From assembly GCA_934047225.1 (NCBI GenBank), contig OW203983.1:37816310-37880309 (forward strand): a DNA stretch of 64,000 nt, given 5' to 3'. This document shows, in pieces, positions 45,801-57,800 of the stretch. The DNA comes from Ypsolopha sequella (Eukaryota > Arthropoda > Insecta > Lepidoptera > Ypsolophidae). The notes below the pieces were generated by a model. That model was given only the letters and a program-made list of their open reading frames with translations. It was not told where the DNA came from and did not search any database. Numbering within the stretch: the first letter of the stretch is position 1; every line of letters starts with the position of its first letter. Both the position numbers and the translations under genes were made by a program.

Positions 45801-48800
45801 TTTTTTATATAAATAAGTAATTTGGTATTATGATTCATTTACTAAAATAAAGTTCTGGAAAGATGACTAGAGCGTTTATACACGATAGTTTTTTATTTAA
45901 GGACAATGTGATGAAAATAACAACGAAAAACATTGAAAAAGTGCAAAAGTTTGGTTCCTCTTTACATGTAAAGAAAAAGATAGAGACAAAAGCAAATGCT
46001 CGGTGCGCCCTTAAGTGAAAGATAATTTTTAAAAAGTATTTCTTAAGAATTCGACCCACGTTACGCAAAAAAAAATTTACCAACTGTTTTCTTGTATGTC
46101 GAAAGAGAAAGGGCAAAATTATCGAATTCAATTTATTGTTTATTACAACAGTTTGAAGAACGCCTAAAGAATTAGTTCTGCTCAGGCTTACAGAAAATGT
46201 GTTTCTTAAACGTGATGAGGTCCGCGGGACACGAAACCTTACCTTTTCAAACAAAACGGCCGATTCTATGTGATTGTTTACAATTTTGTAGAGAAATGAG
46301 GCATCTAAATATGGACGTCTATTTTCTAGAGAGGCAATGTTACGGCATTTAGCCGAGCTAACTTTGTGCAGTACGGAAATCCAGTGGCTTCAAAAACCTA
46401 TCAATACGGGCGATATGAACAGAATATTGAGGGCTCCACACTACCATTTTTTTATATTTCCCCTTATATATTTTTAATCCTATCCTGTTGTTTTTTAAAA
46501 GATAAATATCGACTTGTAAAAAGTACCTATGTTACAAAATAAATTATTTGTATTGAAGAGTATAAATCGGTATGATGAATGCAAGTGAACCTGTAGGTCG
46601 CAGCAGAGCCCGGTGGCGCAGGTCGCGTTGGAGCTCAACAGACAGGTTGGCAGGCAGCAGGCGCGACACGCGGACAACTGCGCCGGGTCGGAGAGAGTGC
46701 CGCAGTCGCACTGCTCGCCCGGCTCCACGAACCCGTTGCCGCACGTTGGCGACTCGAACAACTTGCGCGGCTTGTTCCTGACGACAACATTCTACTCTCA
46801 TAAAATGCCTCTTTGGGTGCTCAAATCGTTTTAGGTTCAGTCTACAAAATCATCAGGGGCCTTATTATCTCGCTTTCGAATGAATCGTGATCAGCTAAAA
46901 ATTATGTGTGGTGACTTTTCCAGCTAAACATGATAAATTTGAAAGCGATAGCGATAGATACGTTGAGGTTAGACCAGCATTTCTTAACCTTTTTTGTCCA
47001 CAGACCCCTTAATTAATCAAGCATAATTTTAAGGACCCCCTTAATAAAAAAGCAGCAATAAATTTCGGACCATTTATTTTAGTTCTACAAATTACAAAAA
47101 AAAATACTTTTTCATATAAAATACGTTAATGAGAAGGTTGGTGCTGCTTTTTTGCAACTAAATTAGTGATATTATACAAGGTGTAACAGAAAGGTGTAAC
47201 CATATTTGAAGAGCTTATTCAGTCAATGGTATAGAACAACTTTTACTATGGAACAAACACTGTATCTCGAAAAAATTAATTAACTGTTTAAAAAAAATGC
47301 AATGCCGCTTGACTGAAATGTATGGAAGGACAGTTTTTTTTTTGTGATTTCAGTGTTGGCTCCATAGTAAAAGTTGTTCTATATCATTGACTGAATAAGC
47401 TCTTCAAATATGGTTACACCTTTCTGTTACACGTTGTATATTACTACTGAGTTGTAGTCTCAAATCGGATTCCACTTTTAATCTAAGTGGTGGCATTTAT
47501 TTATGATTGTTAAATGGTCCATAGATTAGGCCGCGGACCCCCATACATATGCTCGGGGACCCCTAGGGGTCCGCGGACCACAGGTTAAGAAACGCTGGGT
47601 TAGACAATAAGGGGGCAGAATACAGCATATCGTTGCATGCAGTTGAGTATGTCTCGTTTACTCGCATAGCTCTGTCCCTCTTCGATAGACCGTCTTTTAT
47701 CGCTCCATTTTCAATGAGGATCCAAACTGCCAAATTATACGTGTAGATGGCGCATCGTCGATCCGACCATGAAAATCTGTCATATCAGTACATTGTTATG
47801 GTTTTTGCGTAGTATTTTGTGATTTTCGATTAATTTCATGGAATCATGCCTTTGTGTGTTGTACCAGGTTGCTTTAATAATGATGTTAATTTATTCCTGA
47901 AAAACCCTATATTAAAAATTAATAACGTAATAATAATAAAAAATATATAACATATTGGAACACAGGTGATAAGAGGAAATAAAAATATGCGGGATATTAG
48001 AGAAAAACAGTAGGAAAACCGGAACACATACAACAACAAAGTTTGACATAGCCGGACCGTAGTATTTATTGGCCGGACCATAGCCTCCTTTACCGGACCT
48101 ATACTAGCGCCATCTGTAATTAGCTTTGCCTGTGGATCCCCATTGAAGAAAACTTAAGGCGATATGTAAAAAAATAGAGGTGCTCCTTTTTTGTGTATTT
48201 CATGAAATACACAGAAAATTTTAATAAATTTCTGGTATATGCATTTTGACTATATAATCTAGAGTTCTGAAATTGGAAAACATGTTTGGATAAATTTTCC
48301 TCGATAGAAATAATTGTTGAAATGAGGTCTTCAAACACACTTTTTCTCCTCGTTTGACGAATAGGAACCATATACAGAACTCAAACATATTTTATTAGGC
48401 GTGTTTCAACAATATCTAAAGATTTGATATTTGAAATTTTGCTAGCTATTTTAGTTTTTTTATAAAAATTATAAAACTAACATTTTTTTCGCTTTGTGTT
48501 TGAGCGTGTTTTCGCTTGGAGTGACAGTGACAAAAATAAAATTCGCATAGCCTCTTAATAAATATTTGTATCGGGCACAAAATCTCTGAATTCAGGATAA
48601 CTCAAATACTAATTTGATGGAACTGACAGAATTTTTAATTTCAAGGTTAAACTTTGTTTTTCTTGTTAACAAGTTAAAAGTGAAAAAGATATTGGTATAT
48701 GGCAATTCACGCCAATAGTTCAGTATAAGTTAGGTTTATAAATTAACAGTTTTAAAAAAAAAATTACAATTCATCACGATTTTGTCCAAACAAGCTTAAA

Positions 48801-51800
48801 ATGCTGTTTTAAATTTGTTTCGACAAAATCATGGCTAATTGTGTATTAAATTTTAAGCTGTTCATTCATAAACCTTACTTATACCGAACTATTGGCGTGA
48901 ATTGCCATATACTGATATCTTTTTCACTTTTAACTTGTTAACAAGAAAAACAAAGTTAAGTTGTGTACTTTGTACCGAGCGACTGATGTTTAACCTTAAA
49001 CCCTCACATTTCGTGCACATTATAATATAGGTATATATATAATCGGGTCTACCACGATCAAATTTTTTACTTTTTTTACGCAACGTCGGGTGTCCTTTCC
49101 GTAAAAAAAAGAAAAATTTTATCGCAGTAGACCCGATTATACAAGGTGAATTTTTGATCATCGTCCAAATTCATACTGGTGGCTTGGTAAGTGATCGGTA
49201 TCATGGATCAATAACAATTTTGGTGAAATTCGTAAAATGAAATTTCGACTCCCCATAGTGATTCACTCGGGAGTGGAACTGAATTTCTATGGGAAGCCGA
49301 AATTTCAATTTAACTAATTTCACAAAAATTGTTACTGATCCAAGATCCTGATCACTTATTAAGCCTCCAGTATGAATTTGGACGATGATCAAAAAGTCAC
49401 CTTGTATATTATAATGTATGTATTTTATATATGTATATATTATAAAGTGACATAATTTTCACAAACATCTGACAGGGCTCTTCTTGCACTTTGCTAAAAT
49501 AGTTGCTTGTTTTTTAACATCATTCAATCAAAAATAGTTACTGTAAAGCGTACACACCTCAGACAGTAGTCCATTCCTCGTTCGAACGCCAGCGCTAAAC
49601 TCTTCAAGCTACAGGAGGACCAGTGCGTCGGCATCACGGAAGTACTAGAAGGGCTCATTATACATTTCTCGTCCGGACATTTGCAATCTTCCTCCGTGTC
49701 GTGCTCCATACCTGGGAATGAGAGGAGAGCTTCAGAGAACTGAAAGCAAATATCCCGCAATTTATCGAAACCAAGACATTTAAACATTGGGTTCGGCCTA
49801 TTTATCCTTCCATAGGAGAGGCTACTTTATACCGATCAGAGGGCTGATGTAAAAAGGAGATTACTTTGGCTTGACAAGGGTCTGTAAATTTTGTATGTAG
49901 ATGAGCAAATTCAAGTGCAATATATTCAAGGTCTGCGAGCGACGTAGATTGGTCGTAGGTATAGGGGAACGTGCCCGACTCGCGGTTCTTAGATTCCTAC
50001 CAATCATATTCGTCGTATAATGTACTCTATGATATTCGTCGTAAAGATAGTCAGACGTGTCTACCCTTCTACTTCCAGTATACTGACAAATCCTTTCCGC
50101 TTGTTTTACGTATGTACACATCCATACAAGCACTTACAATTTGATCGGCATGATTTTTTTGCAGTTCTAACCTTTCAGAGACGATAATAGCAAAGAGTAT
50201 TCATATTACAACATAAAGAAGCGACACTAACCACACCCCGACAGTTTCAACGTCACCTGCAAAAAAGGAATACGACTTGGGTTCGCATTACTCTACAGGC
50301 TGTAATTACAACGTATGTGTAGTTCATCCATCCATCTATCAGCCTGTGTGCTTCTACTGCTGGACATAGACCTCTCCAATATTTCAAGGCCCGCGGCCCG
50401 TAGTTTGCCCATGTCTGGGTTAGACCCTTCTTTTGGGCGTAAGGTATAGTTTGTTCCCTTGGGGTTCCCTGTACTATTTAGTGCTAATGTAAAGTGTTAA
50501 TTAAAAACGAAACAAGCATATACCATCCATCCACACATCAGCCTGTGTTCTTCCATTGCTGGACATAGACTTCTCCAATATTTTCCCACTCTTGGCGGTC
50601 GTGCGTCATCCTCATCCAGCCGGCTACCCGCACCGTCTTTCAGGCCGTCGGTCTAGCGGGCACGAAGTCAGCCTACACTACGTTTTGCTTTGCTGTATAA
50701 TCCGTTTAGAATAAAAATAAGATCATCCATACGGCATTTTGCTGTCGCTCTCTCTCGCCCCGTAGCCAGACAGAGCGAGAAAAAAATATGGCTAGTCTAC
50801 GGGCTAGCGAGTGAAGTTAGCCGAAAGCCCGTCTTATTCTTATTTAAATCTGTTCGCTTGTATTAAATGTAGCGTCGGAGGTTTGATAATAGAGAGATTC
50901 ATACCGAAGTTGTGTCCCATCTCGTGCGCGATAGTCGCGGCGACTAGCCCCAGCACTTCCGAGTGGTTCGTGGAGACGCCACCCGAGAACTCGTACGTGC
51001 AGATAGGGCCCTTTAGAGCCTTGCCAACCACGCCACCTTCGAACTTTTTACGACTGAAAGAAACATTAAAATTACATTAAAGGCAGGATTAAATAATACA
51101 CGTATAACGTATTGTATGGTAGACTGAGAGCTAGCGACCAAATCGGTCATGTGGCTTCAGCTGTATTGAAACTCCGTTAGCTACTTCCCTGAACAACCTT
51201 TTCCGATAATCTTCGTGCTGGCAGGCCGCGGGCGGTGGGTGCGGGTGTAGTAGGGTGGGGAAAAAAAATGAAAAAAAATGTGGGCTCAGCGACTTTAATT
51301 TATTTTTCAAACAGTTGCTCTGTACTCCCAGTGCACACAAAAAAAAATTTAAATCAATCGGGTGGTGGGAAGGGGTTGCCAGCGTTAATTAAAAGTACCA
51401 AAATAATAATAATTTTCATGAACGCTGGCAACCCCTTTCCACCACCCGATCGATTAAAATTTTTTTTTGGGCGCACAGGGAGTACAGAGCAACTGTTTGA
51501 AAAAAAAAATTAAAGTCGCTGAACCCACTTTTTTTTTCTTTTTTTTCCCCACCACACTACACCCGCACCCACCGCTCGCGGCCTGCCAGCACGAAGATTA
51601 TCGGAAAAGGTTGTTCAGGGAAGTAGCTAACGGAGTTTCAATACAGCTGAAGCCACATGACCGATTTGGTCGCTAGCTCTTAGAGTATGGGGTTCTAATA
51701 TAATACCGCTAATATTAGGTCCTTACATATGGAAAAGGGAAACTCAATACTAATATTTTTGCATTTTTTACCAGGAACGACAAATCCAAATTTTATCATT

Positions 51801-54800
51801 TCCTTTGTGTATGAATGAGACAACATTAAGCTAAACAGCAACATTAATTACATTTTTGAAAAGTGTCAGCTGTAAAAAATTATTGCGATTCTTATCATGG
51901 AAATGGATAGCATTTGGGACGAACTGTTTTTGAAGATCTAATTTTAGTTATCAAACATTATATACAAATAAAAACAAAATTTATTACGTAGGCGTAAAAT
52001 TTTGAAATCAACTTTCAAACAAAAAACAAATAATGGAAATAGCTACTGAATTACAGGAATTATGAACTCATGAATCTGTAAGAAAATTTCGCCGATTTCA
52101 TAAGCAAGCACCCAATACTTTACTGAAAAAGTAAATATATTCTTGAAAAAATCTTTAGTGTTTAAAAACAGAGTACAGAAATCCATCAAAACTGAGACCT
52201 ACCGATTAGCAATATTTAGTATTACTTAAGAGGAGGCCTTCCTTATTATACTGAATCTACCACAGATGCAATCAATATGAAACTTATACATATGTTTTTT
52301 CAAACTTTTATCTTTACGTTGTAAGTAGCGTTACCTAATTGGAAAACTTTCGCTAGACAGATTTTGTTTTTGAAAATAGTCTCTTTTTGAGTGTTTTTTT
52401 TTGGTTTTGTGTTGTATGTGTCACATTTTACTATCAATACGAAAATCTTGTTTATTAACCGATGTAAGTTCAAAAATGCAATATTGTAATTTTAGTCGAT
52501 TTTAATCTTAAAATTAGACTCGTTCTGAATCGTTTCGCGCGCATTTTGGCGCACGCGATTTTCAACTTTATGAAAGTTAGTCTACGAGTTATAATTGCAA
52601 AGCCGTTGTGCGCCCAAGGAAAGCCTCGTCTTAAAAGGCCACCAAGATATTTGTTTAAGCTCCAACAACAATTTAATTGCTGAATTGGTATACGACTCAC
52701 GTAAGCAGTTGTGCATTGTCATTAGGTATGTCCGGTATAAGCTGATGCTTCCTGTACTGCAGGAAGTTGGTGAGAGTGTCGTCTCCGTTCTCCACCAGCT
52801 GTATCTCGTCTCTCTCCGACCAGACCACCACGCCCACTAGCGCTATGAAGATGTTCAGGGGCGCGTAGATCTGAATGATAATAATAATACTATGTTTTAA
52901 ATATGGAAGCAATCACATACTACAAAATTGTACTTTCTATTACGGCGCAAACGCAAGTGATTTTACGTCCACGGATAAATCCGACCTAAAGTTGGTTTCT
53001 TGCGGTATTCTAGTAACGCTTTCAAATGTCTAAAATGCATTATACTATGACAGGTGCAAAACTATAGACCGGTCGAATAAGTCAGTCTTCGCCACGCTAC
53101 AGGAGCGCGGGGCGGGCTTATATTGCATTGGAATAGTGTGTTCGAGAGAGAGACATGTACAATCTCTCACACGCCTGCCGCCCCCTCTCCGCGCGATTCC
53201 CTTTGTGGTTATCTAGTCCAGTAAATGAAAGATTTGAGGTCGAATTAAACATTAGTAAAATCACTTCCAAATAATAGTATTTTCATATTATTGACACTCC
53301 CCCCCTTCCCAGAAGAACATATCTTTTTTATATATTTCCAAAATAATCAGACTCCTGAACTTACTAATATTGTTCTTAGCCATGGTCTAATTAACTTGGT
53401 CTATATAAAATATATATTTATCAGGGATTCTTTAGAATTATAATTTTTCAATTAGTTTACTGATATATTCCCAATTTTCACCCCGTGTACATTTAATTCG
53501 ACCTACTTCATACAAACATTCTTAGATTGACTGGACTAATCACCGGCGTCCCTGTAACGACGCGGGCGCAGACTGACTTATCCCGTTTGCTTATAATAAC
53601 TGTTTTAGAAATTATAAATTTTCGAAGTAGACTCACAGAATTAATAATGTTGGCGATGTCTTTCATCTGTCGGTGCACAGTGTTGACGTTTGCTCCGTTA
53701 GCGTTGAACTCTCCGTTATCGGAAACCAGCACCAGCTCCACGTATCTGGACAACTTGTTCGCGTTGTACGGCCCCCGGACCAGCGTGTCTTCTGGTGCCT
53801 CGCGCTTGTACTGATAATTTCAACAATAATTTTGTTTTAGGTACCGGAGAACTCGAAAAAGATTCGGTCGTAATTTAACGTTCGAGTAAACGTCCATAAT
53901 AATGTGACAGATATACGACCGAACGATACTGGATGTTTATAAAACATATCACCAAGCGGAAAGGCTAGTTAAGTAAGTAGGACTTTGACCAGTGCAACAA
54001 GGAATGCCTCAACACTAATACGAATAAATAGCTGCGTATGTGCTTAATACGAATAAATAGAAGCGATCGAGAGAAACAAAGGCTCAAAAGTTTTTGCCCA
54101 GCAGTTAGGAAGGACTAATCTGACGAAGCTGAAGACATCTGATAATAGAACCGTTACCTCTAGGCGAGAAATCCTAACTGAAATCGAGAACTTTTATGGG
54201 CTCCTATATTCTTCACACGCTCCCAAGCCACCTCTCGATGAGGACAACAAACGTAAACCGTTGATCCGCCATTACACCAATGAACTCCCGGATGTCGAAA
54301 TGGGTGAGATTAGGATAGCTCTTGAGCAGTTAAAAACAACAAGGCGTCGGGCGAAGATGGCATCACAACCGAACTCTTGAAAGCTGGAGGTTACCCTGGA
54401 CTCAGACAACTACAGGGCCTTTTTAATGCCATCATTCGCACCGGACCTACGCCAAAGGAGTGGAGCAGGAGCCTGGTAATTTTGTTCTTCAAGAAAGGGG
54501 ACAAAATCCTACTAAAGAACTATAGAACCATCGCACTCCTGAGCCACACCTACAAGCAGTTATCACGAATCGTCTCGCCCATCGATTTGACGACTTCCAA
54601 CCTCCAGAGCAGGCTTGGTTTCGTAAAGGCTACAGCACCCGTAGACCACATCCACACACTAAGGCAGATTATACAGAAAACCCAAGAGTATAATCAGCCC
54701 TTAATGTCTAGCGTTTGTGAACTACGAGAAAGCCTTCGACTTCATCGAAACTCTTGGTCTATACAGCAGTCTTTGCAGCGATGCCAAGTTGACTGTACAT

Positions 54801-57800
54801 GGAGATGCTGAAATGTCTTTATGACTCTGCTACGAGGCCCGTCCAAGTATTTAAAGAGTGGACAATCAAGACCGATACACATTCAGCGCGGCGTGAGACA
54901 GGTGACGTTATTTGTCACAAAACTGTTTACCGCCGCGCTGGAGGACGTCTTTAAAACACTAGACTAGAATGGACGAGGCATAAACGTAAACGGAGAGCAT
55001 TTCATATCTTCGCTTTGCCAATGACATGGTCATAATGGCTGAATCGCTGCAAGAACTGGAATAAATGCTGCGCAGCCTAAGTGATTCTTCCAGATGAGTG
55101 GGTCAGCGGATGAATTTGGATAAGACTAATTCATGTTCAACTGTCATGTCATCCAAAGGTCAGTAACCATCGACAATGTCAGCATCGAAGTTGTTCAAAA
55201 ATATGTTTACCTGGGTCAAGTTATCCAGCTGGGTAAAAACAACTTCAACGCCGTGCCTGACAGAAGAATAAGCAAGGATGGGCAGCATTCGGGAAATTGT
55301 GTCACATAATTATGTCGCCAATATCGTAGTGCTTAAAGGCTAAAGTATATAACCAGTGCGTCTTTCCAGTGATGACGTACGGAGCTGAAACGTGGTCTCT
55401 TACCAAGGGCTTGATCCGCCGATTTAAGGTCACTCAGCGACCTATGGAGCGGGCTATGCTTGGGATATCTCTGATGGATTAAATCCGAAACGAGGAAATC
55501 CGTCAGAGATCAAAAATGACCGACATAACCTGCGGAATTAGTAGGTTGAAGTGGCAGTGTGCTGGCCATATTTGTCGCCGACAAGATGGCCGTTGGGGCT
55601 GAAAGGCGTCGGAATGGAGACCACATACAGCAAAGCGTAGCGTAGGCTGACCTCGTGCCCGCTGGATCGACGACCTGAAGGATGTTGTGGGTAGCGGCTG
55701 GACGAGGATGACGCAGGACCGCCAAGAGTGGGGAAATATTGAAGAAGCCTATGTCCAGCAGTGGACGAACACAGGCTGATGGATGGTATATGCTTGTTAC
55801 GTGTATAATTAACACAAAATTATTAGCACATTAGCACTAAATAGTATAAGGAACAAGGGAACAAACTATAGCTTTGCCCAAAAGAAGGGTCCAGACATGG
55901 GCAAACTAGGGATTTTACCGCGCCGTCCAGGCGCGTGTTCGCAGGACGCATACCTAACGCAACCAAGCAGTCGATTGAGGCGCCGCGCATACATCGCGAC
56001 GCTCGCCTCTAGACATTTGTGGACATTTATATAAATTATTTAATTTCACCCGCATAGGAAAACGTTTGCCCATCCCTGGTCTAACCATTACAACTAAATA
56101 TTTTTTAAATCGGTTCAATTGTTTCAGAGATCACCCACGCGTATGTTATTATTGTCGTGATAACCAATGTGTTAATATGTATCCTGTTAGTGTTTTGTAA
56201 TAAATACAGAGAGAATGTTAAAAACTTTATTTACATTCTATTTTGACTGGAACGTTCTTGAAGAGGGCATAATAGATAATTGCTCTACGGCTGCAGGGAG
56301 CTTCGGATTGAAAAGAGACTGAGCGTTTGCATCAATGCGGAAGGAGCCGCAGGGAATAGGCCAGTGAAGAATAAACCAATCTGAACTCACCCTGCTTATT
56401 CTGCTTCTATCCCGTTCCTTCTTGCTTTGGTACTCCTTCAACAATACAGGGTCGTATTCAGTGTTATTAGTAACGCCCCCTTTGTACCCGCAGTGTTTGT
56501 GTGCCTGTAGGTCGGAGTGCTCGTAGAGGTAGTGCTGGCTATTTAGCTTGAGCTCTAGAAAGACACAATATTTTAGAAGCAGGTCCGCGATAGCGAATTA
56601 AAGTCTCTGTCCCCAACCACGGATGTGGAATCAGAATATCGAGTTAGTAAATATCGACGCCAAATATGTATGGACATCCAAAATATATTTTTTGTTTATA
56701 AACGAATATTTTATTATAAATAAATTGATAAATGAAACTACGTTTTAACCCGTTCTCTTATGGATATTCAATAATAATTAAAGACAAAATCAAGTCGGAC
56801 TAATTGGACTCTTCCTACAGCAGAGCTAATGGAACCCGTTCACTAAGTATGTACAACCATTAAGACCTTTACTTTATCGGAAACTTCAAGATATTGCAAT
56901 AACAGCTTTTTACTTATTTTTATTTACAACAGTACTGTAATGATACGTCGATACAAACATTACTGTTCCATAGAACAAGGCGTGCAATGCACACAGCGCC
57001 CTCGTGAGCTTTCATATGTGCATTACTAAGTAGTTGGTGTAGTTACAAAATTGGGAAGTCCAGTGGGTCTAGGCAGGCAAACTGGATAACTTGCTGCCCC
57101 TCGACATAGTTTTGACCCCGTCTGAGACAATTATTTCTTTTAGAATTTGTTTTAAATAAATTTTCTATTTCTTGTAACGCACTCTTATAATAGTAAAAGT
57201 TTCAAGCGATACATTTCGCTGTCAATGATGAAATGAAATATATTTTTATTTATGTAATGTAATGTAGATACGTCAGATACCCTTAAACCCAGGTCAGTTT
57301 TAGTATATCGTCACGACATGAATCCCAAAGGAGGAGTTAGAGGAGTCCCGAGTGTGAACTGTGAAATGCAAGTCACAGTCCACACTCGGGACCCCCACGT
57401 TTCACTGACGATTATTATCTCCCAACGTGATGAGTGGTGAACCCTATCGCCGTTCTTTGGGCACAAATTCACGCTTTTTAGGGCATGCAGGTTTCCTTAT
57501 GATGTTTTCCTTCACCGTTCAGCAAGTGGTAAGTAAGACAAATACTATGCGCATAAATTCCGAAAATCTCATTGGTGCATGCCCGATCCGGGTCAAACCT
57601 TGACCTCAAGATTGAGAGGCCAGCGTGCCTACCCCTGTGCTGTGCTGCTATAGGTCGGTTTTAAGGTAATATAATTAAATAATCTATGTTGTTGGGGATC
57701 TAATAGGAAGCTGTAAACACCACAGCGATCAACGAAGCCTGGTAACACCGGTACTATCAAAGTCATTGTTTCCGCAAGCAAGAGCCCCAATTGAACCGCA

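Larger units (their letters stand above)
46856..47616. mobile_element. GGGGCCT-ended MITE, outer layer of a three-level nest
   Basis: Left GGGGCCTTATTATCTCGCTT and right GGTTAGACAATAAGGGGGC belong to the family at 32523-32940. It is split at GGTTAGAC by the hAT element at 46975-47597. Confidence 0.75.

Noticed and set aside
45835..46254. 139-codon minus-strand frame
   Set aside because: Low-complexity AT-rich reading overlapping a probable MITE; no domain or splice evidence.
47836..48081. 81-codon minus-strand frame
   Set aside because: Hydrophobic AT-rich reading opposite the possible THAP fragment; no support.
51131..51676. Two small proteins of nearly identical sequence on opposite strands
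   Set aside because: They are the two arms of a foldback element read in opposite directions.
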